A stretch of DNA of 64,000 bases, from contig NZ_AZUR01000001.1 in NCBI RefSeq assembly GCF_000527175.1, positions 2,084,501 to 2,148,500 on the forward strand, written 5' to 3'. Under the pieces are notes generated by a model, which did no database searches, was not told the DNA's origin, and saw only the letters and a list, made by a program, of their open reading frames with translations. The first letter of the stretch is position 1. Every line of letters starts with the position of its first letter. Source of the stretch: Pseudogulbenkiania sp. MAI-1. Its GTDB lineage: Bacteria > Pseudomonadota > Gammaproteobacteria > Burkholderiales > Chromobacteriaceae. Made by a program: the position numbers and the translations under genes. Shown here one piece after another: positions 1 through 8,130 of the stretch.

Positions 1-448
1 CCACCAGGAACAGGCCGAAGATCACCAGCATCCACTGGAACTCGGCCACCAGCGCCGCGCCCAGGCCGATCATCACCGCGCGCATCACGATCACCCCCAG
101 GATGCCCCAGAACAGCACGCGGTGCTGGTAGATGCGCGGCACCGCCAGGCTGGTGAAGATCAAGGACATCACGAAGATGTTGTCCATCGACAGCGATTTC
201 TCGATCAGATAGCCGGTGAAGTACTGCATGCCGGCATCCGAACCCCTGTACCACCAGATCCAGCCACCGAACGCCAGCCCCATGGCGATGTAGAAAGCCG
301 ACAGCTTCAGGCTCTCCTTCACGCTGATTTCATGCTGGTCCTTGTGCAAGACGCCCAGGTCGAAGGCCAGCAGCGCCACCACCAGCGTCATGAACATCAG
401 CCAGACCCAGAGCGGGTAGCCGATAACGGAGATGAAAATCCAGTCCAT
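1..448 (-). CDS. TerC/Alx family integral membrane protein (partial, C-terminus missing)
   Basis: Only the first 149 codons are inside the window; the gene runs off the left edge. The visible part starts with a hydrophobic helix and holds the conserved acidic membrane residues of the TerC/Alx family: Asp30 in FDLGV and the SLSMDNIFV stretch at about residues 85-93. Family members are multi-pass inner-membrane proteins linked to tellurite resistance, alkaline induction and manganese export. The start is the ATG whose complement ends at 448; no upstream in-frame start is plausible because a stop lies close by. It is followed downstream on the same strand by nothing visible, and htpX lies 16 bases upstream on the same strand, so the two may be co-transcribed. 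Metal specificity cannot be judged from the fragment. Confidence 0.88.
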   Translation of the reverse strand, partial: MDWIFISVIGYPLWVWLMFMTLVVALLAFDLGVLHKDQHEISVKESLKLSAFYIAMGLAFGGWIWWYRGSDAGMQYFTGYLIEKSLSMDNIFVMSLIFTSLAVPRIYQHRVLFWGILGVIVMRAVMIGLGAALVAEFQWMLVIFGLFLV

Positions 449-464
449 CAGTATTCCTTAATCG

Positions 465-1352
465 TTACGAGCGGGTCTGCAGCGCGCTGACGCGCTCTTC
501 AATGCTCGGGTGGCTGGCGAACAGCGCCATCAGCCCGCCCTTGCCGCCGGAAATGCCCGAGGCGGCCATACCCTGAGGCAGCGCGCCCGGTTCCATGCCG
601 CCCAGGCGGTACAGCGCGGCGATCATCGGCTGGCGCGACCCCATCAACTGGGCGGCCCCGGCGTCGGCACGGAACTCACGCTGACGCGAGAAGTACATGA
701 CGATGGCAGAGGCCAGGATGCCGAACACGATCTCGCACACGATCACGGTCACCATGTAGCCGATGCCGGGACCGGAAGAGGCCTCCTCGTCGTCGTTGCG
801 GCGCAGGAAGCTATCGACCAGATAGCCCACCACGCGTGCCAGGAAGAACACGAAGGTGTTCACCACACCCTGAATCAGCGTCAGGGTGACCATGTCACCG
901 TTCTTGATGTGGGCGATCTCGTGCGCCAGCACCGCCTCGACTTCCTCTTCCGTCATCGAGGCGAGCAGCCCGGTCGATACCGCTACCAGCGAGCTCGACT
1001 TGCTGGCGCCGGTGGCAAAGGCGTTGGGTTCGCCCTCGTACACCGCCACCTCCGGCATCGGCAGGCCGGCGCGGGTGGCCAGCTTCTGCACCGTGGCCAC
1101 CAGCCAGCGCTCGGTCGGGTGGGAGGGATTGTCGATGACGCGGGCGCCGGTGCTCCACTTGGCGATGGTCTTGGACATCAGCAACGAAATGAAGGAACCG
1201 CCGAAGCCCATCAGCGCAGCGAACGCCAGAAGCATGCCGAGGTTCAGCCCGTTGGCGGTGAGAAAGCGGTTCACGCCCAGAAGATGGGCCGCGATGCTCA
1301 GCACCAGCATCACGGCAAGGTTGGTCACGAGGAATAACAGGACACGTTTCAT
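465..1352 (-). CDS. htpX: Membrane zinc metalloprotease HtpX
   Basis: HtpX is an M48-family inner-membrane protease that degrades misfolded membrane proteins alongside FtsH. The 295-residue product has the usual length. Two N-terminal membrane helices (about residues 4-24 and 36-58) precede the catalytic domain, which carries the zinc motif HEIAH at residues 144-148 and the downstream glutamate ligand region FRADAGAAQ; further hydrophobic segments lie between them (about 155-210). The ATG at 1352 is the only reasonable start. The gene is divergent from the nhaR-type regulator, with about 100 bases between the two starts, so the promoters of both must lie there. In many bacteria htpX is under envelope or heat stress control; no such site was identified here. 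Confidence 0.96.
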   Translation of the reverse strand: MKRVLLFLVTNLAVMLVLSIAAHLLGVNRFLTANGLNLGMLLAFAALMGFGGSFISLLMSKTIAKWSTGARVIDNPSHPTERWLVATVQKLATRAGLPMPEVAVYEGEPNAFATGASKSSSLVAVSTGLLASMTEEEVEAVLAHEIAHIKNGDMVTLTLIQGVVNTFVFFLARVVGYLVDSFLRRNDDEEASSGPGIGYMVTVIVCEIVFGILASAIVMYFSRQREFRADAGAAQLMGSRQPMIAALYRLGGMEPGALPQGMAASGISGGKGGLMALFASHPSIEERVSALQTRS

Positions 1353-1456
1353 GATGGTTATCCGGGGTTGTTGAATCGTGCTGACAGCATAGGCCCTGAC
1401 AGGGAAAGATAAAATCGAATAAAATCACATGAACAATTCGATTTATTCGAAACGAC

Positions 1457-2377
1457 ATGAGAGAGCTCCTCAACTACAAGCACCTTCATTACTTCTGGGC
1501 CGTCGCCCGCGAGGGCGGGGTCAACCGTGCGGCCGAGCGCCTGGGCATGAGCGCGCAGACCGTCAGCGGCCAGATATCGAAACTGGAACGGGCGCTCGGC
1601 AAGGCGCTGTTCACGCAGCAGGGGCGCAACCTGGTGCTGACCGAAGCCGGCCGCGTGGCGCTGCAATACGCCGATCAGATCTTCATGCTGGGGGAGACGC
1701 TGCAGGAAACCCTGGAGGACGAGACGCTGGGTTCGACGATACGGCTCGCGGCCGGCATCACCGACGTGCTGCCCAAGACCGTGTCCTATCGTTTGCTGGA
1801 ACCGGTGCTGACGGGTGAACAGCGCGTGCGCCTGATCTGCACCGAGGGCGCCTTCGACGAACTCTTGGCCGAGCTGGCGCTGCACCGCCTCGACGTGGTG
1901 CTGGCCGACCGTCCGGTGCCGGCGGGAGGGCAGCAGCCCTTCGTCTCCACGCTATTGGCGCGCTGCCCGGTGATGATCTTCGGCACGGCCGAGCTGTGCG
2001 GCCGCTACCGGCACGACTTCCCGCGCAGCCTGGCGCGCGCGCCGATGCTGCTGCCGACGCGGGACAACGTACTGCGCAGCCAGCTCGAGCAATGGTTCGA
2101 AGCGGAAAACATCAAGCCCGACATCGTCGGCGAATTCGAGGATGGCGCCCTGCTCAAGACCTTCGGTCGCCAGGGCGTCGGCCTGTTTCCGGCACCCTCG
2201 TTTCAGGTGGACGACATCACGCGCCAGTTCGAGGTCGAAGTGGCGGGGGAGGTGAGTGGCGTCTTTGAGCATTACTACGCCATCGCCAACCGCCGCAAGC
2301 TGCAGCACAGCGCCGTCGAGGTGCTGATGCGCTCGGGAAGCGAAGCGCGCGAGTCCGACCCGTCCCGAACCGCCTAG
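1457..2377 (+). CDS. nhaR: NhaR-type LysR family transcriptional activator
   Basis: LysR-type regulator of 306 residues. The N-terminal winged helix-turn-helix (about residues 5-65) opens with NYKHLHYFWAVAREGG, the signature of the NhaR subfamily, which senses sodium and activates the Na+/H+ antiporter nhaA and, in enterobacteria, pgaABCD and osmC. The effector domain contains the subfamily segments LEQWF and GRQGVGLFPAPS. No antiporter gene is next to it in this window; its neighbours are htpX (divergent) and a DUF2339 gene (convergent). Its stop codon TAG and that of the convergent gene share the palindrome CTAG, so the two genes overlap by three bases tail to tail. The target genes are unknown here, hence NhaR is a subfamily name rather than proof of function. 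Confidence 0.85.
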   Translation: MRELLNYKHLHYFWAVAREGGVNRAAERLGMSAQTVSGQISKLERALGKALFTQQGRNLVLTEAGRVALQYADQIFMLGETLQETLEDETLGSTIRLAAGITDVLPKTVSYRLLEPVLTGEQRVRLICTEGAFDELLAELALHRLDVVLADRPVPAGGQQPFVSTLLARCPVMIFGTAELCGRYRHDFPRSLARAPMLLPTRDNVLRSQLEQWFEAENIKPDIVGEFEDGALLKTFGRQGVGLFPAPSFQVDDITRQFEVEVAGEVSGVFEHYYAIANRRKLQHSAVEVLMRSGSEARESDPSRTA

Positions 2378-5040
2378 CCGCCCAGCCGGCCATCCTGATC
2401 GGCCGTGCCACCTCGTTTTTCCCCGGCGGGAGGAACCGGCGCGAAATAGCTGGCCGCCAGCACCAGCAGCGCCACGCCGATCAGCGAGCCGGTCCACAGC
2501 AGCGTGCCGGCATTGGCCAGATCGACGAACAGCAGCTTGGCTCCCACCACCGCCAGTAAGGCGAAGCCAAGCTGCCATAGCCAGCGCAGCCCGATGCCGG
2601 CGGCGCGGATCATGGCCGCGATGGCGGTCGTCGTCCAGAGCAGGGTCAGCATCGCCTGCAGCAGGGTGGAATGCCAGAGTGCGTCCGGCTCGAACGGCAC
2701 GCCGCCCCAGTGATGGGCGATGCGCCCGGCCAGGCAACTGATCCAGACAAAGGCCAAGACACCGACCCAGTTGGCGCGCGGCAGCGGCAGTCCGGGCCAA
2801 GGCTCCGCCTCGAAACCCCGCAGCCAACGGTAGAGCGTCGCCAGTGTGGCGAGCTGCACCAGGTCGAAGGGGTTGAGCAGCGGCACGTAGGGCAGGCCGG
2901 AGCCGCCGCCGTCATGCGCGAAGCCCGTCCACAACAGCCAGAGGACCAGCCAGGCCACCGGCAACAGAGCCCCCGGACCACGATAAACAAAAGGCGCGGC
3001 AGCGACCGGCGGCAGACCGCGACGGGCACCGGCCACCGCCAGCCACACACCGCCGAGTGGGCCGACAGCCAAAGCCAATACCGGCCAAAGCGTCACGCCG
3101 GGGGCCAGGCGATCACCCAGCCAGGCCAGCTCGACGGATACCAGCAGCATGCCAAGCCAGAAAGCGCCGAGGTGGCGTACCGCCGGCCACAGCGCCATCC
3201 CGTCCGTCTGCTGTCTGGCCAGCAGCCAATAATGCCCGGCCAGCGACAAGGGCAGGGCCAGCACCATCAGCCCGGACAGCATGTGCTGGCCGTGCAGCCA
3301 GGCCGCACCCGCCGCCAGCCACAGCACCGGCAGCAGCAAGAGCGACAGATGGCGCGCCGCGTTCCACGCCGAGCGTCGTCCGAATATCTCGAGGGCGATC
3401 AGTGACAAGGCGATATAGGTCAGCGTCACCGGGATGCTGTGAACTAACGGCAAGTGACGCTCGCTCTCGCTCCAGCCGGCGAGTCCCCACCAGAAAAAGG
3501 CCCAGAGCAGCACCGGTGCCGCCACTCGCTCGTCGAAGCGCCGTAGCAGGCGGGCGCTGGCCAAACCGGCGCCGGCCAACATGACCAAGCCGAGGAAGAT
3601 GTCGTTGATCACCGGCAGGCCCGTCTGCATCTGCGGCAGCCCATACAGGAAGTAAGCCGCGGCGGCCACCTGCAACCCGCTACCACTGACCATCGCCAGC
3701 CGACGGCGCTGCACCACGCCGAACCACAACACCGCCACGCCTTCCAGAGACCAGAAGGCGGCGGTCACCTGGACGCCGAAGGCCAGCGGTGCCACCAGGG
3801 TGCCGAAGGCGATGCCCAGACCGAGCTGGCAGCGCTCCAGGAGGCGTAGCGCTTCGTCCCGGCGACGGAATAGCAGCGCCCACAGCGCCAGGTAATAGAG
3901 CGCCGCCGCCAGCGCCGCCCAGGCCAGCTCGTAACGGTCGGCGGCCAGTTGCGACTGCAGGGCGAAGCCGATCAGCGGCGTGCCGAAAACCAGCGTGCCG
4001 TCGCTCCAGCCGGCCCAGCCCGGTGCGCGGAACAGCGCCATCAGCGCCGGCATGGCCGAATAGAGCCCCCAGAAGAAGATCAGGAAGGCCTGGCTGATGC
4101 CGTGATAGTCGGCCCGGTAATGCTCAATGGCCCAGGCCATGCCGACGCCTATCGTCATCAGAAAGCCGGTGACGTTGAGCAGCCGCCAGTTTTTGAACCA
4201 GGAGACGCCGACGATGAAGGTGTTGAGCAGGGCGAAGTAGGCGAACAGCGGCGTCGGATTATTGCTGCCGGTGGCGGCCAGCACCGGGGCGGCAAAGGCC
4301 CCGGCCAGACCGAAGGACGCCAGCACCACGCCATCCTGAGCTACCGCAAACAATACGCAAGCCACACCCAGCAGGGCGAACAGCAGGAAGGCGGACGTGG
4401 CCCCGAACATGCCGTAGCGCACGTGCATGAAATAGACGATCAGGTAGAGGATGGCAAAGCCGCCTCCTTGCAAGGCGATGCCGAAGGTGGGTTGCACGCC
4501 CTTGTGCACGCGGTTCCAGCCGAAGCCGATCATCGCTCCGCCAGCGAGCGTGCCGAGCAACAGGCGCAGTGGCACCGGCAGCAAGCCGTAATCGGCAGCC
4601 AGGCGCAAGGCCGAGGCAACGCCGAAAAACAGCAGCACCACGCCGATCTTGGCCAGCAGGTTGCCGGCGAGCAGGCGCTGCCAGAGGGGGATTACAGGCT
4701 CCCTGATCGCCTCGGGTTCTACCGATACGGCAACCGGTGTGGGTGGGGGCGACTTCGGCGCGACCGCCTCGCCGGGCGGCATCGCAGCCTCTTCTTCGAT
4801 GAACGGAGGCGTGGCTTCGATGGTGGCTTCCACAGCCGGGACAGGCTCAGCGGGTTCTTCGGTCTCAACCGCCTGTCCCTTCAAGGCCGCCAGTTCCCGG
4901 CGCAACGCTTCGGTCTCGCGTTGCAATCCGAACACTTGTGCTTCGAGCCACTGCAAACGCCGCTCGACAGCGCTCTGCCTACCTCGCCGAGATAGCACGA
5001 TGAGGATGGCAAGAAACAACAGAAGTCCAAACCATCCCAT
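2374..5040 (-). CDS. DUF2339 family polytopic membrane protein
   Basis: Large hydrophobic protein of 888 residues. It begins with one membrane helix (about residues 3-18), then a coiled coil (about 22-58, heptad pattern RRLQWLEAQVFGLQRE), a Glu/Pro-rich linker (about 60-115) and then some twenty or more hydrophobic segments to the C-terminus. The segment AKIGVVLLFFGVASALRLAA marks the DUF2339 family, whose function is unknown. The start lies nine bases after the stop of the upstream MFS/acyltransferase gene on the same strand, so the two are probably one transcript with the ArsR gene ahead of them. The 3' end shares its stop palindrome with the convergent nhaR gene. The family is sometimes found near cell-envelope genes; a role in lipid or envelope transport is only a guess from the neighbour. 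Confidence 0.85.
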   Translation of the reverse strand: MGWFGLLLFLAILIVLSRRGRQSAVERRLQWLEAQVFGLQRETEALRRELAALKGQAVETEEPAEPVPAVEATIEATPPFIEEEAAMPPGEAVAPKSPPPTPVAVSVEPEAIREPVIPLWQRLLAGNLLAKIGVVLLFFGVASALRLAADYGLLPVPLRLLLGTLAGGAMIGFGWNRVHKGVQPTFGIALQGGGFAILYLIVYFMHVRYGMFGATSAFLLFALLGVACVLFAVAQDGVVLASFGLAGAFAAPVLAATGSNNPTPLFAYFALLNTFIVGVSWFKNWRLLNVTGFLMTIGVGMAWAIEHYRADYHGISQAFLIFFWGLYSAMPALMALFRAPGWAGWSDGTLVFGTPLIGFALQSQLAADRYELAWAALAAALYYLALWALLFRRRDEALRLLERCQLGLGIAFGTLVAPLAFGVQVTAAFWSLEGVAVLWFGVVQRRRLAMVSGSGLQVAAAAYFLYGLPQMQTGLPVINDIFLGLVMLAGAGLASARLLRRFDERVAAPVLLWAFFWWGLAGWSESERHLPLVHSIPVTLTYIALSLIALEIFGRRSAWNAARHLSLLLLPVLWLAAGAAWLHGQHMLSGLMVLALPLSLAGHYWLLARQQTDGMALWPAVRHLGAFWLGMLLVSVELAWLGDRLAPGVTLWPVLALAVGPLGGVWLAVAGARRGLPPVAAAPFVYRGPGALLPVAWLVLWLLWTGFAHDGGGSGLPYVPLLNPFDLVQLATLATLYRWLRGFEAEPWPGLPLPRANWVGVLAFVWISCLAGRIAHHWGGVPFEPDALWHSTLLQAMLTLLWTTTAIAAMIRAAGIGLRWLWQLGFALLAVVGAKLLFVDLANAGTLLWTGSLIGVALLVLAASYFAPVPPAGEKRGGTADQDGRLGG

Positions 5041-5049
5041 AGTCGCCCC

Positions 5050-6930
5050 CTAGCGGCGTTCGCCGCGCAACTCGCCGACCAGCGTCTGCAGATGGTCCGG
5101 TGCGGCATCCTCCGGTGCCACCGGCGGCGCCCCGATCAGGGCGATCCTGGAGAAGAAGCCGCGGCGGAACGGCGTCTTCATCGCCTGGCCGTCGATGCGC
5201 GAGAAGAAGCTCCCCCACAAGCCCTGCAGAGCCAGCGGGATCACCGGCACCGGGTTGGCCTCCAGGATGCGGGTAATGCCCGGACGGAAGGGGTAGAGCT
5301 CACCGTTATCGGTAATGCGCCCTTCGGGGAAGATGCCGACCAAATCACCGGCTTCCAGCGCCTTGGCTACTTCGGCAAAGGCCCGCTCCATCATCTCCGG
5401 GTCTTCCTTGGCCGGGGCGATGGGAATGGCGCCCGAATGGCGGAAGATGTAGTTGAGTATCGGCGTCTTGAAGATGCGGTGGTCCATCACGAAGCGGATC
5501 GGCCGCGGCGAAGCCCCCATGATGATGACCGGATCGACGAAGCTGACATGGTTGCAGATCACCAGGGCAGGGCCCTCGACAGGGATGTGCTCCAGCCCCT
5601 TCTTCTCGAGCCGGTAGGCGGCATGAATCAGCAGCCAGGCCAGGAAGCGCAGCATGAATTCGGGCACCAGCCCATAGATGTAGATCGCCACTGCCGCATT
5701 GCACAGCGCTGCGATGCCGAACAGGGCAGGGATGGACAGCCCGGCGCCGAGCAGGCCAGCCGCCGCCAGCGCTCCCACCACCATGAACAGGGCGTTGGCG
5801 ATATTGTTGGCGGCGATGATGCGTGCGCGGTGCGCGGGCGAGCTGCGCAACTGCACCAGCGCGTAGAGCGGCACGATGAAGAAGCCGCCGAACATGCCGA
5901 GCATGACGAGGTCGAACAGCACCCGCCAGGCCCATGGCTCGCCCAGCAGCGCGCCGAGGCCGAGCGGTGCGCCGGCGGGCAGGGCCGAGGGCGACGCGAA
6001 GGCGAGGTCGATGCCGAATAGGGTCAGGCCGATGGAACCGAAGGGCACCAGGCCGATCTCGATGCGCTTGCCGGACATCCGCTCGCACAGCAGGGAGCCG
6101 ACCCCGATGCCGACGGTGAAGGTGGCGAGCAATAGCGTGACGACCGACTCGTTGCCGCCCAGCACGTTCTTGGCATAGGCCGGAAACTGCGCGAGGAACA
6201 GCGCGCCATAGAGCCAGAACCACGAGATGCCGAGAATGGACAGGAACACGGTACGGTTTTGCCGGGCAAAGCCGATGTTGCGCCAGGTTTCGGTGAAGGG
6301 ATTGGGATTGACCTGCAGGCCGGCATCGGGCGCCGGGGCAGCTGGGATGCGCAGGCTGGTGAGAAAGCCCAGTAAGGCCACCAGCAAGCCGCCCATGGCG
6401 ATCCATGCCGGATGCTCGACGGCCCCAGCCAGCAGCCCGCCGGCAAGCGTGCCGATCAGGATGGCGACGAAGGTGCCGGCCTCGACCAGGGCGTTACCGC
6501 CCACCAGTTCGGTTTCATGCAGATGCTGCGGCAGGATGGCGTACTTGACCGGACCGAACAGCGTCGAATGCAGGCCCAGCAGGAACAGAGCCGACAGCAG
6601 CACCGCGAGACTGTGCAGCCAGAAACCGGCGGCGGCCACCACCATAATGACCATCTCCAGCACCTTCACCAGCCGTGCCAGCCTGGCCTTGTCGTACTTG
6701 TCGGCCAACTGTCCGGCCGTGGCCGAGAACAGGAAGAAGGGCAGGATGAAGATGCCCGCCGCCAGATTGGCCAGCACCTCGGCCTTGAGCGAGGTCCACT
6801 GGCTGGTCTGGAAGGTGAGCAGGACCACCAGGGCGTTCTTGAACAGGTTGTCGTTGAAGGCGCCAAGAAACTGCGTGCCGAAGAAGGGCGCAAAACGACG
6901 GCTTTTGAGCAGACCGAACTGTGACGACAT
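5050..6930 (-). CDS. MFS transporter fused to PlsC-type acyltransferase (LplT-Aas-like)
   Basis: A two-domain protein of 626 residues. Residues 1 to about 410 form a 12-helix MFS permease opening with FFGTQFLGAFNDNLFKNAL, the start typical of the lysophospholipid flippase LplT. The C-terminal part is a glycerolipid acyltransferase with NHVSFVDP (HX4D, His461/Asp466) and FPEGR (534-538). In E. coli LplT and Aas together import and reacylate lysophospholipids; here permease and acyltransferase are one chain, and the AMP-ligase domain of Aas is absent, so the acyl donor would have to be acyl-CoA or acyl-ACP made elsewhere. The ATG at 6930 is chosen because it overlaps the stop of the ArsR gene (TGATG); a longer open frame upstream runs through that gene and encodes nothing family-like. 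Confidence 0.88.
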   Translation of the reverse strand: MSSQFGLLKSRRFAPFFGTQFLGAFNDNLFKNALVVLLTFQTSQWTSLKAEVLANLAAGIFILPFFLFSATAGQLADKYDKARLARLVKVLEMVIMVVAAAGFWLHSLAVLLSALFLLGLHSTLFGPVKYAILPQHLHETELVGGNALVEAGTFVAILIGTLAGGLLAGAVEHPAWIAMGGLLVALLGFLTSLRIPAAPAPDAGLQVNPNPFTETWRNIGFARQNRTVFLSILGISWFWLYGALFLAQFPAYAKNVLGGNESVVTLLLATFTVGIGVGSLLCERMSGKRIEIGLVPFGSIGLTLFGIDLAFASPSALPAGAPLGLGALLGEPWAWRVLFDLVMLGMFGGFFIVPLYALVQLRSSPAHRARIIAANNIANALFMVVGALAAAGLLGAGLSIPALFGIAALCNAAVAIYIYGLVPEFMLRFLAWLLIHAAYRLEKKGLEHIPVEGPALVICNHVSFVDPVIIMGASPRPIRFVMDHRIFKTPILNYIFRHSGAIPIAPAKEDPEMMERAFAEVAKALEAGDLVGIFPEGRITDNGELYPFRPGITRILEANPVPVIPLALQGLWGSFFSRIDGQAMKTPFRRGFFSRIALIGAPPVAPEDAAPDHLQTLVGELRGERR

Positions 6931-7259
6931 CAGGTAGCCTCGCGCAGGTAGGTGAGGACGGCGGACAGGCTTTCCTCGAGAAAAGCCTTGTTGATCCAGC
7001 AATACACTTCTTTGCCCTGCTTTTCGGACTGCAGCACGCCCGCTTCGCGCAGGATCTTGAGGTGATGGGATACGGTGGGGCGCGACAGCGTCGATACTTC
7101 GGCGATCTGCCCCACGGTCAGGCGATCCCCCGGCTCGAACAAGAGCAGGATGCGTTGCCGATGTTCGTCGCCCAGCGCGACGAACACCTTGGACATGGCG
7201 TACCACTCGGGAGGAATGGCCTGGGTATAGTCGTTTTTCATGTCGATATATTTAGACAT
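6930..7259 (-). CDS. ArsR/SmtB family winged-helix repressor
   Basis: A 109-residue protein with the compact ArsR fold; the recognition helix region reads LSRPTVSHHLKILREAGVL, followed by a beta wing (GKEVYCWINK). It lacks an obvious CxC metal site, having only one cysteine in the wing, so the signal need not be a metal. It overlaps the start of the MFS/acyltransferase gene by one base, so it almost certainly controls that operon and itself. An inverted repeat, CATGTC-N10-GACATG, covers its 5' end and is the likely operator. Two ATGs are possible (7259 and 7241); neither has a strong ribosome binding site, and the longer form is given. The HTH lies in both forms. Confidence 0.88.
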   Translation of the reverse strand: MSKYIDMKNDYTQAIPPEWYAMSKVFVALGDEHRQRILLLFEPGDRLTVGQIAEVSTLSRPTVSHHLKILREAGVLQSEKQGKEVYCWINKAFLEESLSAVLTYLREAT

Positions 7260-7262
7260 GTC
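7239..7262. promoter_or_regulatory. Candidate ArsR operator (inverted repeat)
   Basis: CATGTC at 7239-7244 and GACATG at 7255-7260 form a perfect 6-bp inverted repeat around an AT-rich 10-bp centre. The right arm also extends into the 8-bp palindrome GACATGTC (7255-7262), and the octamer CATGTCGA occurs twice, 18 bp apart. The site lies over the 5' end of the ArsR gene, where autoregulatory operators of this family sit. Binding by this ArsR protein is inferred. Confidence 0.5.
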
Positions 7263-7380
7263 GACTTAACGTGTCAAGCACCACAAACAAGGGTTTGAAT
7301 GACTTGCTCGGGCTGCGTGCGCGACGGGTAGTGCGGGCTCTCTCCGCCGCATCCGGCCAGCGGGCTGAAACGAGGGCCGG

Positions 7381-8130
7381 CTAGTCCCAGGCGACGCCGG
7401 CGGCGAACAGATAACCCGCGCCGTAGATGGTTTTGATCAGGGTCGGGCTCGCGGGGGAGTCTTCCAGCTTCTGGCGCAAACGGGAGATGCGCACGTCGAT
7501 GCTGCGGTCGAGCGGGTCGAGATCGGAGCGTCCCGCGAGCTGTTCGCGGGTCAGTATCCTGTTGGGCCGTTGCAACAAGGCCGCCAGCAGCCGGGCCTCG
7601 GAGACGCTGAGTTCGACGGCGTGCCCGGCCGGCGAGGTAAGCCGGTTGCTGTCGGGATCGAAGCGCCAGCCGGCAAAGCGGGCGCAGCGCGCCGCCGTGG
7701 CCGGTTCCGGCTCGGTACTGCGGGCGTAGCGGCGCAGGATGACGCGGATGCGGGCGATCAGCTCGCGCGGCTCGAAGGGTTTGACGATGTAGTCGTCGGC
7801 GCCGGTCTCCAGGCCCACCACGCGGTCGGCGACGTGGCTGCGGCCGGTGAGGATCAGTACCGGGCAGTCGTGGGTCTTCCAGAGGCGGCCGACCAGTTCC
7901 ATGCCGTCGATGTCGGGCAGGCCGAGGTCGACCAGGCACAGCCTGGGCCGGGCCGATGCCAGGGCACCAAGCAGTTCCTGGCCGGTACGGAAGCTGCGCA
8001 CGTCGAAGCCGTATTCCTGCAGGGTACGGCAGATCAGCCGGGAGATTTCCGGTTCGTCCTCGACGACGAAGATCAGGTCGTGGCGGGACTCCGCCACCGC
8101 TTCGATGGGCGTATTCGCTGGATTCATCAT
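7381..8130 (-). CDS. OmpR/PhoB-type response regulator
   Basis: Two-domain regulator of 249 residues. The receiver domain (about 18-130) has the acidic pair Glu24/Asp25, the phospho-acceptor Asp68 in LVDLGLPD and the conserved lysine in DDYIVKPFEP. The C-terminal winged helix (about 148-245) has the OmpR-type pattern LTREQL and IDVRISRLRQKLE, followed by KTIYGAGYLF. It overlaps the upstream hybrid kinase gene by four bases (ATGA), so the pair is translated together and is presumably a cognate two-component system. The DNA target cannot be told from the sequence; the closest neighbours are an acyl-CoA ligase gene (divergent to the kinase) and the ArsR operon. Confidence 0.93.
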   Translation of the reverse strand: MMNPANTPIEAVAESRHDLIFVVEDEPEISRLICRTLQEYGFDVRSFRTGQELLGALASARPRLCLVDLGLPDIDGMELVGRLWKTHDCPVLILTGRSHVADRVVGLETGADDYIVKPFEPRELIARIRVILRRYARSTEPEPATAARCARFAGWRFDPDSNRLTSPAGHAVELSVSEARLLAALLQRPNRILTREQLAGRSDLDPLDRSIDVRISRLRQKLEDSPASPTLIKTIYGAGYLFAAGVAWD

